Below are positions 24,000 through 36,200 of a stretch of DNA of 64,000 bases, one piece after another (positions within the stretch are counted from its first letter, which is position 1; the number at the start of each line of letters is the position of its first letter). The position numbers and the translations under genes are program-made. The stretch is from NCBI RefSeq assembly GCF_035046485.1, contig NC_085137.1:13421346-13485345 (forward strand). The letters run 5' to 3'. The stretch is from Aedes albopictus. Its lineage: Eukaryota > Arthropoda > Insecta > Diptera > Culicidae. The notes under the pieces were generated by a model. That model did no database searches and was not told where the DNA came from. It worked only from the letters and a program-made list of their open reading frames with translations.

Positions 24000-24944
24000 G
24001 CTGCCGTTTGGAATAAGTCAAAATCTTAGTTTGTAAATCAATCATGCTTTTTATTGTTTTAAATAAGCGTCATTACTGCGTGAGCATCCCTATCAACCAG
24101 ATTCGGATTTCCTATTAAGTGCTTTATCTGACGATAGTGTTCGCCATCGATTCAATACAAGTCGATATCCATCGATATCGAAAATCTCTCACCGGGCTGT
24201 TTCAGGCAATTTGGCCGATAAAACCCTCAAGACGAATAGAACAATCCTGTCAATAATACCCAAAGTCATCCTATCTAAAACGACGGATATTGCATGTGCT
24301 GCAATTTGCGACCGGACGAACAATGTTTCCGTTACATGGAACTACGTTTTGTATGCCTTCCAATACTTTTAAGTTGAATTTTACACAAATGACGTATCCT
24401 TACACGCGAAAACATTAGATCGTTTACAATAAATACCAAAACAGTACTGCTGTTCTAATTTTGCCAAAAAGTAAACCAAGTAGTGAATGTTATTGAACAT
24501 GGAGAAAGCAAAAGTGGAACTAAATAATTATATCATGGAATTTGTTTATTCTACCTATTTTGCTTCGACCTTAGGGAACATCTATTAACTACGTCACGTA
24601 AAAATTTGAAATTTTCAACCCTCCCTGCCTCCTCCAGAAGTGACGATAATGTTAATGGATGACCCCTTATGTGATAGATTCCATTTCATTGCTTAAAATT
24701 AAAAAAAATATGGAATATAACAAAATTATATCAACAGCTGCTATGATATCTGCATATGATATAATTGTGATAGATTAAAACAAAATCACTAACGACAAAT
24801 CAAGTCTATTATACGTCAATGAGCTCTATGTGACGTCATACTACCCCGCTCGTGTGCGTCTGACAAACAAGGATTTGAATGAGGAAACTGGAAATACGTA
24901 GAACCAGTAAAGCTTCTATCACCGCCCTCTTCAAGTGTTGTGAT

Positions 24945-25020
24945 GGCCTCATTGGCAGAGGTGCCAGATTGCTACCGATGGTAGGTGTCTTGGTTCAAAT
25001 CCCGTTTGGATCCGAAAATT
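24945..25020 (+). repeat. tRNA-like sequence with perfect B box
   Basis: An A-box-like TGGCCTCATTGG is followed about 45 bases later by GGTTCAAATCC. A D-arm can be drawn but the acceptor stem does not pair. It is probably a SINE head or a decayed tRNA copy. Confidence 0.4.
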
Positions 25021-25454
25021 TTATAACATACTGGAAACTATTTTTTTATGTTACCTTCTTCTTCTAAAAATAGAATAACACACTTAAAAATATTTACCCA
25101 AAAATGAGTATAAAAATTAAGTTTTTACCCTAAAAGGTTGTCAAGGAATTATAACACAATTTGTTATAATTTTGTTATATTCTATCATAATTCATGGAAC
25201 AAGTTGTATAATATTTTTGTTATGATCATAACACAAGTTATTGCATTTTTGTTCTTTTCAGTGGGAACTTTGTTAGAATTTTTGTTATTTTAACTACTAA
25301 CGGTACATGTTTTATAACAACCCTTGTTATAAAAATTTATTGTAACAAAATAACACAGCTTGTTATAATTTTGTAATGTCCATCAAGTCGGGGTGCAGTT
25401 TGATGGAAAAGTTTTGTTAAAAACTATCCTCAAGCGGTAATTTACGAAATTGCA

Positions 25455-25592
25455 AAAAACGTTGTACGCAACTCGGTGCAGAACTCGATTTTTACAGCAC
25501 TCGTCGTAATTATCCAACTCGGCAAGCCTCGTTGGATAAATGTACGACTCGTGCTGTAAAAATCCTCATTCTGCACCTTGTTGCGTAAACTA
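25455..25592. repeat. Palindromic MITE-like repeat
   Basis: TTGTACGCAACTCGGTGCAG leads into CGATTTTTACAGCACTCGT and ATCCAACTCGGC. The mirror copies follow in reverse order (TCGTTGGATAA, ACGAGTGCTGTAAAAATC with one change, CTGCACC, TTGCGTA). The whole unit is about 138 bases with a 5-10 base centre. Confidence 0.55.
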
Positions 25593-26025
25593 CTATTCTT
25601 AATTCATCGTAAAGATAATGACTCGTCTCATCCCAAGTAATCAAAAGTTCCGATAAGAGGGTTCTTTATGAGCTAAGCTGCTTGCTAGAGGTTTCTCTTT
25701 AGCCCTCTAAGCAGTTTGATGTTAGGAACTTGAAAGTTCACATAAGGAAGTTTGATAGCCTTCTAAGCAGCTTTTGATGGAAGGTTCTCAAAATGAATGT
25801 ATAAACAAAAATATACTTTTCAGATTCACCACAGCCTGTGTTGTTTGCTTGTCCTGAGTAGAATTGAGCCGGTTCCTTCTGCGTGATAGCCTGCTGTCGT
25901 ACCTGAGCAGAAGAGAATACTTTACAAATACCATGCAAAGAACAACCTGTGCTCTAATACCAAAAAATGTTATTATTATATTATTCTTCAAAATGTTATG
26001 AGAACATCACAATAACAATTGGAGG

Positions 26026-27080
26026 CAGTGTTGGGAATACACACTTGCGAAAAGTTCTCGCGTTACATTTGAAAAGGGCCTATCCCTAAAATGTAAACAA
26101 ATCGATTTTGATACCTTTCCATAGCATCCCCCAACAGTAACATACTGTGCAAACATCACCCACCTAACCGTTAATCTTATCAGAATAAACCCCACCTTCA
26201 AAACGGCCGATCATTGCTTTTTTCCCAATCATTGATAAACCCGTGCTCCAAATGGGCCAGTAACGGTAAAATTTTGTTTTCATTTGTTGGTCCTCTCGTT
26301 TAAAGGGCCGACAACCGAAAATTTTAGGAGCGGCTCTCGGCCCGAGCGCCGAGAGCGAGAATTCTCTCTCTCAAAAACGGCCAAGCCTTGATACGATGTC
26401 AACAACGGACTCACTCGGGGGACCAACCCACGCTAAGAAAATTTTAGAAAGACTCACAATAAGGCGTACACCGGGTGAAACTTTTCAAATTAGCTGAACA
26501 TGTTTATCTATAATTTTTCATACTTTTTTGTTAACTTTTAATGCAAAATTGATTATTGAAGCAGAGATACATCTATTCTTGTGTCATTAAAACGAAAAGC
26601 ATGTTGAAAAATCCGAAAACTGTGAAATACGAATAGGAAATGTGATGGAAAATGTTTGCATCGATTTTTCTCAATGTTTACGTTCTGGGGATAGGCCCTT
26701 TTCAAATGTAACGCGAGAGTTATACTCACTTGCTTCTATCTCAGTCCAGAAGCATGCTATCAAAAAATGATGTTTGAAGGACTTTTAGATTGTAGTTTAA
26801 TCTAAAAGTTTGCCGAACAACATAAAGATTGCAAACGCATACCAAAACCGTGAGAGAGCTGTGAGCACAAGGTGTGTATGAATTACGCGAATTTGATTCA
26901 CCTCGTGCTCACAGCTCTCTCACAATTTTGGTATGCGTCTACGATCTTTACTTTATTCGGCAAACTTTTAGATTAAACTACAATCAAAAAGCTCTTCAAG
27001 CATCATTTTTGATAGCATGCTTCTGGACTGAGATAGAAACAAGAGAGTATCACTCTTGCAAGTGAGTATTCTCAACACTG
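26026..27080. mobile_element. Non-autonomous hAT-like element, perfect 8-bp duplication
   Basis: The ends are CAGTGTTGGGAATACACAC (left) and CAGTGTTGAGAATACTCAC (right, reverse complement). ATTGGAGG occurs directly outside both (26,018-26,025 and 27,081-27,088). CAGTG ends plus an 8-bp duplication are classic for hAT. Inside are two further inverted repeats: CTCGCGTTACATTTGAAAAG (26,057, mirrored at 26,718), and a 150-base pair of arms (about 26,731-26,870 and 26,885-27,040) around a TGTGAGCACAAGG centre. No transposase frame is present. Confidence 0.87.
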
Positions 27081-27088
27081 ATTGGAGG

Positions 27089-28129
27089 TATTTGAGCAGA
27101 GTTTGGTATTATTGTGGTATTTGTTGATTTAGCAGTGAAATAATTGAAGAACATGTTTTGCTATTACATCATAAAGTTATCGAACAAATGCATGATTTAA
27201 TAACAAAACATGTTTTTATTTTGTTGTTCAGTACCGTTTGGATAACAATTTTAGCGCTTAAAATTTTAGGTTTGCATTCATTATTGAAATAACAATACTT
27301 GTTATTTGCAAGGTGTTCTTCATACAAAAGTAAGGTATTCGTTTTTGTTATTTTGCCTCTTATGCCCACCTAATGAAGGGTGTAGAGTTATCCCTTGGAA
27401 GCTTCGGTTCGGTCCGGTTTTCCCGTTCGCACACGTCGAATCTCCTATTCGCACCGCAACCTGATTCCCAGCCTTTGTTTACGTTCTTCCTGTTTGACGT
27501 CGTTGTCAGTGGCCCTGTACACTGAATCAAATATCCGCTTTCCACTCATTTGCATAACTCTACAAAGGGCATATCGAGGTATGATAGTATTCAAGATTAT
27601 TACTAAAATGTGTTATTCAGTTGCTATTCTTTTCTGCTGATATACTTTCTGCTAGCACGGGATGAATGACCCATAAAAGGTTAAAATCCCTGGTAATAAA
27701 CAAACAACAACAACAACTTTCTGCTAGATAGACTTATTGGTTGTGTTTTATTTAAAAGGTATATAATAAGTGATAAAACCAATTCATGACTACTTGCAAG
27801 TCTTTAACTGAAGATGTTTACAGCAGAAGTTATATGTATAATAGTTTTATGGAATGCCAAAGATTTTTACTTTACAACTACCACATAAAACTAATATAGA
27901 ACAACTAGCTTTTTCACATGCTCGTATAAAACCAGGATAAAACATGAATAAACCTTCAAGGCATGCTGATTGTTGTTTGGACAGGTATCATATCAAGACA
28001 AGATTTTGGTCGGTTATCCTGGTATTAGAAATACCTTTCTTTGGTATTTTGTAGCTATTGATATAATACCTCAACGAGTTATCGGTTTGGTGTTGAGGAC
28101 TGCTTGAGGTATTATTCAATTATAGAAAA
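27089..28129. other. Non-coding stretch
   Basis: GTAGAGTTAT near 27,380 and its mirror near 27,552 may mark an old small element. No gene or RNA is supported. Confidence 0.35.
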
Positions 28130-28625
28130 AAAAATCCCATGGGGTTTCACGGTGTTCCAGTGGGCTCCAGGGGTTTCAGCAAAGTATTCCAAGGGTTCCA
28201 AGGACGTTCCAGAAAGTTTCAGAGGTGTCCCAAGGAGTATCAAGGAGTTTCAAGTTCGTTCTAGTGGTGTTCCAAGGGATTTCAAAGGTTTCAGAGGCGT
28301 TTCATGGGGTCCCAAAACGTTCCATGAACGTTTTAGAAAAATAACAGGGACTATCAAGTGGTTTTAGGGACATTCCGGGGAGTTTCGTGGGTGTTCTAGG
28401 AAATTTCAGAGGGTCCCAGGAGCGTTCCAAATATATTCTAGGAGGTTTAATGCGAGATCTATGGAGTTTCAGGGATGCTCCAGGGAGTTCCGGGTTTCAG
28501 GAGTTTTCAGGAGTGTTCCAGAGGTTTATGAGGAGTCTTAGAGACGTTCCAGGAAATTTCAGATGTGTTCCAGGGGGTTTCAGGGGGTCTCAGAGGGCTT
28601 TAGGACATTTTCCCGAGTTCCATTA
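28130..28625. repeat. Degenerate TTCCAGGGG-type tandem array
   Basis: About thirty imprecise units related to GTTCCAGGGGTTTCAG, 14-30 bases each, follow each other. Open frames of more than 80 codons run through it because stop codons are rare in this motif. Related arrays lie at 42,610-43,040 and, in T-rich or antisense form, at 43,320-43,500, 53,950-54,250, 54,590-55,380, 55,980-56,150 and 60,600-60,840. Confidence 0.65.
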
Positions 28626-30033
28626 CCCCGAATGATTAATCCACAAGCCTATCTGGAGACTCGCTCTGGGTAATTAACGGTTCACCACATTTTCAACAAC
28701 AAATTTCCTTCTTTGAGCATATGTTGCTCTTTCTGACTTTACGACTAAGGAACTAAGACTAAGGCTATTCTTTCTAGTTACTAATTTTAGGAATTTGTTG
28801 GTGTCGCAAGATTTTTCCTTCTTTTAATCATAAGCTGTTCTTTCAAGTTATGCTGTTATATGGACGAGTCACATGACTGCATAGGCCATATGATCCAAAA
28901 CCATTTTTTCCTTCTTTTGGCTATTGGCCGTTCTTTTATTAATGGCAAGACATTTCTGCTTAGATATTCTCACAGCAAAATATAGCATTTGTTATCCTTT
29001 AAGTAGGGTGGTGAAAGGTATTATCGGCAGGTTTATTCTCTTTATGTGGGGTTTTCGTTGGCAGAATTGTTTGAAACTTGGTCGTATTATTCAGCTTGTT
29101 TGAGAAAGATTTGAGGCCAATTTTGGATTCATTAGATTTAAAAAAACATTATGACGAAGAGAACAACACGAAGAAAGTTTTATCAACCAAGCTAATTCAT
29201 TGCGAGATGAACGACATTCTTTCATATTGGAAAATTGATAATAAAAAAATGAGAAAAATGAGGGTAATGGATCTCTCTGGGTAAAGGAAATCGGTGAAAT
29301 GTCACAGAGTTTCAGGGGATACACCGGAGTGAACCGTTCAACTATTTGTGAGAATCGGACAACGTTAAGATGAGCCAGCCTCAAGATGCGTTCAACATTC
29401 GGGTTGCAGACATCCGAAACAAATGCTCTATTTTCTGAAAAATAGAGCTTAAGGCTAATCAAATTTTATGGGAATTATAAGCAATGACACCTTGTTTTTT
29501 TTTCAGTACGCCATTTATCAACTTATTATAAGTAATAGATGGCTCCTTAATACTTCATTCGTAATTTAAACAAATGAAGGATTTTCTAAAAAAAAATGCC
29601 TTCTCGCAAAAAGAACTTCTATGAAATAATAGTTATTAATTTAATTACACTTTACTGCCGGCAAAGATCAAAGTCCTAATTCGAATTTGAATGTCTACTG
29701 GTTCCGTTCTCGCATAGATCGCACCTTCGCAATGCATTGAAGCCATATTCTTAAAGGGTACACAGTATAGCTTAGAAGATAATTGTCTGACCAGATCATG
29801 GACTCCGTATGAATTCAATCATCGGACATTGAAATAGGTAGATTCTTCATGCCTTGGCCGCTCTCTAGATAAATATCTATTACGATCATCCGTCACAGTA
29901 ATACTCCGTCGGCTCCGCCGCCTCCGCCACCATCTCCAAACAGCTAAACCAAACCATTACTAATAGAGTTCTCTCGTATTTCTCTACTCCCTCCGACCGT
30001 GTGTGTGTTCGCGCACCACAACACTAATTACAG
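28626..30033 (+). other. End of the large ds intron
   Basis: A block at 29,360-29,430 (containing AGACATCCGA and CTCTATTTTCT) also occurs downstream of the similar array near 43,130-43,210, so both belong to one repeat family. The segment ends with a pyrimidine-rich tract and the acceptor TAATTACAG at 30,025-30,033. No other exon was seen. Confidence 0.5.
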
Positions 30034-30214
30034 GTATCCGCCACCGATCCGGACTGCGGCGTCAATGCGATGGTAAATTACACCCTCGGCGAGGGCTACA
30101 AGAAGATCACCGAGTTCGAGATCCGCTCGAGCACCGGCGAGGTGTGCATCGCCGCCGAGCTCGATTACGAGACGCGCAATTCATACGAGTTTCCAATCAT
30201 CGCCACCGATCGGG
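30034..30214 (+). CDS. ds: ds exon (first in window)
   Basis: It codes for most of one cadherin repeat: the ATD calcium site with DCGVNA, a STGEV strand and LDYETRNSYEF. It starts in phase 0 after the acceptor at 30,033 and ends in phase 1 at GGTAAGT. The start of this repeat must lie on an exon outside the window. Confidence 0.88.
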
Positions 30215-33200
30215 GTAAGTTTCTATTTTTTTTTTATTACTGTTATGGTATGTTGATACGGGTAGTAAAGATGAAGGGTTAGGTGAAGGACAGTTTCCCG
30301 GATAATCTAAATCGATTGAAATTTTCACCTAATTGCTTAGTGTGGGCTGGGCATAACTTAATACTGCCGGGTTCAAATTAAATAATGAACTTTTAATACA
30401 TCAATATACAAAGCTACTTAAATGATCAAAACTAACAAAAAAAAATAAGAGTTCGGATGGGATTTGAACCCATGACTTCTCAAACACATGACTGGCGCTT
30501 CAACAACTTGAACCACGACTCGCGTGTAAGATCATACTATATCAATGGACTATTTTTCTGACAATTCATAATTCAATTCAAGTTCTGTGAAATACAAAAG
30601 AAAAATATCCTTCGAAACATCACATAGAAAAAGTCCCCGAAATGATCCAAAAATGTCACAATTCTCATAAACAGGTGGTCTCAGCACAACGGCCATGGTC
30701 AAAATACAGCTAACCGATGTCAACGATAACCGTCCGACCTTCTACCCCCGAGAGTACAACGTTTCCCTGCGCGAGTCGATGCCAACGAACTCACTGCTAT
30801 CGACACCGGTAGTGGTGATCGTGGCAACCGATTCCGACTCGGGTAGCTTCGGCACGATCAGCTATCGGATCGTGGCCGGCAACGAAGCGGGTATCTTCCG
30901 AATGGATCGACTAACCGGTGAGATCTTCGTTGCCCGTCCCAACATGCTGTCCAGCAGGAGTCAACCGTACCACCGGTTGAACATTTCGGCCAGCGATGGA
31001 GGAGGCTTGAGGTCGACACATGACGCGGAGGTGTTCATCAGCGTGATCGACGCCACGCAACGGCCCCCGATCTTCGATAAGCCACGGTATACGTACTACG
31101 TGAAGGAGGATGTCAAGAAGAATACAGTTGTGGGAACGGTGTCTGCCACTAGTAGTAATTCAGGTTTGTACTCTTGATCGTCTATTTGCTTTGATCGTAA
31201 ACTGAACTCCGTCCTTCGAATTCTAGGAAGCCGAGGTTCTATCCGATACTTTATCTACTCGGGAGACCCCGATGGGTACTTTGCCATAGATCCCGTGTCT
31301 GGAAACATCCGCGTTGCAAGCACTCTGGATCACGAAACGAAGCCTCAAGTTTTGCTCAACATCCAAGCTACCAGTGGCGATCCTCCTGCGTACGGACACA
31401 CCCAGGTCAACATCGACATCGAAGACGTCAATGATAACCCTCCGGAGTTCGAATCCAACACGGTTCGGATATCCGTCCCGGAAAATGTTGAAATAGGATC
31501 CCCTCTGTACGCAGCCAACGCTCACGACAAGGACTCCGGAATGAGTGGTGTGATCACCTATCGACTAAGCAACAACGGACCTGCTACGGGTAATCTCTTC
31601 AGTATTGATAGTCGTAGCGGTCACTTGAGCTTGGCCCGTCCACTTGACTACGAAACTGTTCAACGGCACACGCTGATCGTGACGGCTTCGGATTCCGGGA
31701 TACCTTCGTTATCCACCAATCTCACTATCTTGGTGGAAGTTCAGGACGTGAACGACAACGCCCCGGTCTTCGAACGTAGCGAATATACGATCAAGGTATC
31801 GGAATCAACGCCCAGTAATTCACAGGTAAGATGATCGCTGAAATCCACATTCATTCAAAATCTCAACTCAACACTTCTCTCTTCTCTGATACAGATCATG
31901 CAGGTAACTGCAGTGGATGCCGACACCGGAAACAACGCTCGTCTCACATATCGAATTCTTGGTGACGATCAGCGACCTCGATCAGGCAAATCCTCCTCTA
32001 AATCTGCCGAAGCCAGCAATTCGGAAATCTTCGGCATCTTCCCGAACAGTGGCTGGATCTACCTGCGCACTAAGCTCGATCGCGAAGACCAGGAACGATA
32101 CAACATAACGGTGATCGTGAGTGACAATGGCGTCCCGACGTTGACCGCCACCACTCACGTGATCGTCAGCGTTCTCGATGCTAACGACAACAATCCGATC
32201 TTTGCCAAGCAGCTGTACGAGTTCCAAATCGAGGAAAACATGCGACGAGGATCGGTCATTGGATTGATCACGGCTACTGACGCGGATGCCGGAATCAACG
32301 CCGTCGTTCGGTACAGCTTGATTCCGAGCAACACGAGCTTCCAAATCAATCCAATATCTGGTAAGAAATCATCGGAAAATTCATGTCCATCAACAATCAT
32401 TAACCCATGTCCCTTTGATTTAGGTGAAATCACAACGCGAGACAGGCTCGATCGGGAAACGAAGTCCATCTACGATCTGGTCGTGGAGGCACGTGATCAA
32501 GGAACGCCCTACCGTAGCTCACGCGTGTGCATCAAAATCAAGATCCTGGACGTCAATGACAACTCGCCGGAGATCGTCGATCCTCAGGAGGACGTGGTGA
32601 GTGTCCGTGAAGAGCAACCCATTGGAACCGAAGTGGTACGCGTTCGAGCGATCGATCGTGACTTTGGCGTCAATGCATCGATCACCTACTCGATACTGAA
32701 GGGTCGTGACTCCGATGGACACGGTATGTTCACGATCGATCCCATCACGGGGCTTATCCGAACCAAGGCATCGCTCGATCACGAAGAGAAAACGATCTAC
32801 CGATTGGCCGTGGCTGCTACCGATGGCGGTAAGCCTCCCAGACAAACGGTTCGTCTTCTGAGGATAGAAGTGCTAGATTTGAATGACAATCGACCTACGT
32901 TCACGAGCTCCAGCTTGGTCTTTAGAGTAAGTATAGATCTGATATTTGCAAATGATCGTGTGACTAATTTCTCAAATTCTTACAGCTTCGAGAGGACGTT
33001 GGCGTAGGGCATGTCATTGGTTCGATCAGTGGCAACGAACAATCCGATATGGACAATCTCATCACCAGTTCGAATGATCTTCACATCACTTACACGCTGA
33101 CACCCCTAACAAACGACATTGCGGAAGGTGCTTTCGACATTGATCGTAACTCCGGTAAGTTGGTTGTGGCGCGATCACTCGATCGCGAACAACAGAGCGA

Positions 33201-36200
33201 GTATCGAATGGAAATCCGTGCGTTGGACACAAGTGCCAGCAACAATCCGCAAAGCTCGGCCGTAACGGTGAAAATTGAAATTGCCGACGTGAACGATAAC
33301 CCGCCAAAGTGGCCCAGCGATCCCATGAACGTCTACATTTCGGAAGATGCCGCCGTTGGTTCGGTTGTGTTTAACTTCACGGCTACTGATAGCGACTCGG
33401 GAACAAATGCGGAGATCAAGTACAACATCACCAAGTCAGCAACATCGCAGAAAGAGTTCTTCTCGATCGATTCGTTAACTGGATCGTTGACTCTATTGGC
33501 GCCACTGGATTACGAAGAAACCAAAGAATACCTGCTGATCGTTCAAGCGACTGATCAATCTTCGAACGTTACCGAAAGGATGACAACTTCGGCAACAGCT
33601 CGAGTCATGGTCACCGATGTCAATGACAATTCACCAAGGTTTGTAGTTCCACAAGCCCAGGACACAACTGTCTACATAAGTGATTCCCTAGAAGTGAATC
33701 ACATTGTGTCACACGTGGTAGCTACGGATCACGACAGTGGTGAAAATGGCCGCGTAGTCTATAAGATCGTCAGCGGTAACGATGACGAACGGTTTTTCAT
33801 CGATCCAGACTCCGGTTTCGTCAAACTGGCGAAACCATTCAGCAGCAACTTCATTGCCGACAACTCCAAGAACTCGATCACTGGTCGGTACAATTTGGTG
33901 ATCAGCGCAACTGATCAGGGTGTCCCTCGCTCCAAAGAAGCGAGAATCACCATCCAAGTTGTAATCCAAAATACGAGCAACAATCCACCGAGGTTTTTGG
34001 AATCCGTCTATCACATCAACATTACGGAGAACGTCCCAACCGGCAGCTTCGTCGTTCGAGTTTCAGCCAAATCTTACAATGACAACGGTAACGCGAACCT
34101 TACCTACGAGATTCCGAAAGGCGTGGGGGATGATCACTTTATGGTTGACTCGGTACGAGGCATCGTAACAACTCGGGGGACGTTCGATCGCGAATCCAAG
34201 GACATGTATACCGTGCCGATCTACGTGACGGAGCAGAATCGCTTCAAAAGTGCTGCTTCGGGAACGTCCAAAGATATGAGTCAGTTCGACGTCGCCACGC
34301 TGGTTGTGAGGATCACCGATGTGAACGATCACGCTCCAGAGTTCCTTCCGGGGTCTTGTTATCCCTTGGCCGTGCCGGAAAACAGCGAGCTGTCGGTAAT
34401 TCACACGGTCGTAGCTAGCGATGCGGACGAAGGACTCAACGGCGAAATCACGTACAGTATTTCCGGTAAGTTTACTCGATCATTGATCGACGATCGTCAG
34501 ATTGTAACATCTGGTTGCGTTTTCAGGAGGTAACATCGGTAACAAGTTCAGCATCGATATGAACACTGGAGCTCTAACAGCTCGCCCACTGGATCGGGAA
34601 ATCCACGCGCGGTACGTTCTGCAGATAACGGCACAAGATCGAGGATCACCAACGTCCCATCAGGGTCATTGCAACATCACCATCCGGGTCGAAGACGAAA
34701 ACGACAATGACCCAAAATTTGAACTCCAGAAGTATATCGCAACGATCGATGAAGACGCCCCGATCGGTACCACGGTGCTGACGGTGAAGGCTGTGGACTC
34801 AGATATCGGGATCAACGCGAGGATCATCTACTCGTTGGCCAATGTTACGGAATGGCTGTTTGACATTGACAGCAAAAGCGGAGTTGTTACGACGGCTGGG
34901 TAAGTTTGCGATCACGATCGTTTTGAGACAAGTCGTAATACTTATTTATTCCATACAGATATTTCGATCGTGAGCGGCAGAGTATCTACAACTTCATGGT
35001 GGTCGCAACGGATGGCGGGCGTTACAACGCCCGCTCCCAGAGTGTCCAGGTGCAAGTGATCATCGCAGACGTCAACGATAACAAACCGGTTTTCGACAAA
35101 TATCCCTTCAAGGAACAAATTGGAGCCTTGGTTCAACCGGGACAGACTCTGCTGCACATCTCCGCCACCGACGTAGATCAAGGTAGTAACGGAGAAATCG
35201 TATACAGCTTGAATGACAACCCGAACAACGCCAAGTTCCGGATAAATCCAAACACGGGAGCTCTCAGCGCTACGCAATCCCTGGCCAGTGAAAACGGGCG
35301 ATTGCTACACATAGAGGTCACGGCCAGAGACAAAGGAAACCCTCCACAGGTTGCCACAGGATTGATCGAACTTCGTGTAGGTGATCTTCAGCAAGAGCTC
35401 CCAGCCCTCAAGTTTCAGAATAGCTCGTACAAAGTCAACCTGGTTGAAAACACTCCGATCGGTCAAACGGTGCTTCACCTGAACGCAGTTCGCAGCGACG
35501 GTCGTCGACAGAAGATCATCTACAGTTTCGGATCTGGCAACGAAGACGGGACGTTCTCGATCGATGCCGTTACCGGTGAGGTGAAGATCCGTAACTCTCA
35601 CAACCTGGATTACGAACGGTTCAGCCGACTGAATACGGAAGGTATCGATCTTGTTGCGGTTGCTCGAACGGATGGAAGTCCTCTCCTATACGGATACTGC
35701 TCGATCAAGGTGGTGCTCCAGGATGAAAACGATAACGCACCTCGGTTCACGCAACAGCAATATTCGGCTTCGGTTTGGGAAGGCAACAACAAAGGCGAAT
35801 TCGTGATCAAGGTGAACGCCTTCGATACCGATCAAGGATCGAACGCTCACATTTTGTATCACATCGTGGATGGCAATCATGACAATGCCTTTATTATTGA
35901 GCCGGCATTCAGCGGAATCGTCAAGACAAACATCGTGCTCGATCGGGAAATTCGCGACAAGTACAAACTGAAGGTGATCGCTACCGACGAAGGAGTTCCG
36001 CAGATGACCGGTACGGCGACGATCAACGTTAATGTGGTGGACGTGAACGACAACCAACCGACTTTCCCACCTAACAGTGTCATCAGTGTTAGCGAAGGTG
36101 AGTTTTTATGTCTGCTTATCTGAAGGCTCATGCGTCATTACGCATGACGGAGCCGGATTGATTATGTTACTTATGGATCAAATCCACACCAATCTGGAAT

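Larger units (their letters stand above)
21463..25393. mobile_element. Possible composite element with ATAACAAAATT-rich arms
   Basis: The left side begins CCCGACCAGATGCTCC and runs into many TATAACAAAATT/AACACAATTTGTT units (21,480-21,780). The right side has the same units (24,715-25,380) and ends, reverse-complemented, CCCCGACTTGATGG. If these are the two ends, the 3.9-kb interior holds several later insertions. The arms are too diverged to be certain, and no target duplication was found. Confidence 0.4.

Noticed and set aside
28104..28635. Two frames of 82-87 codons rich in GVPRSF-type words
   Set aside because: They translate the TTCCAGGGG degenerate array.
30003..30218. 71-codon frame overlapping the first ds exon
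   Set aside because: Out of frame with the cadherin sequence, which has proper splice sites.
31898..33007. Single 369-codon exon spanning 32,361-32,423
   Set aside because: The frame is open, but GTAAG and TTTAG sites remove a segment that breaks the cadherin fold; retained only as a possible isoform.
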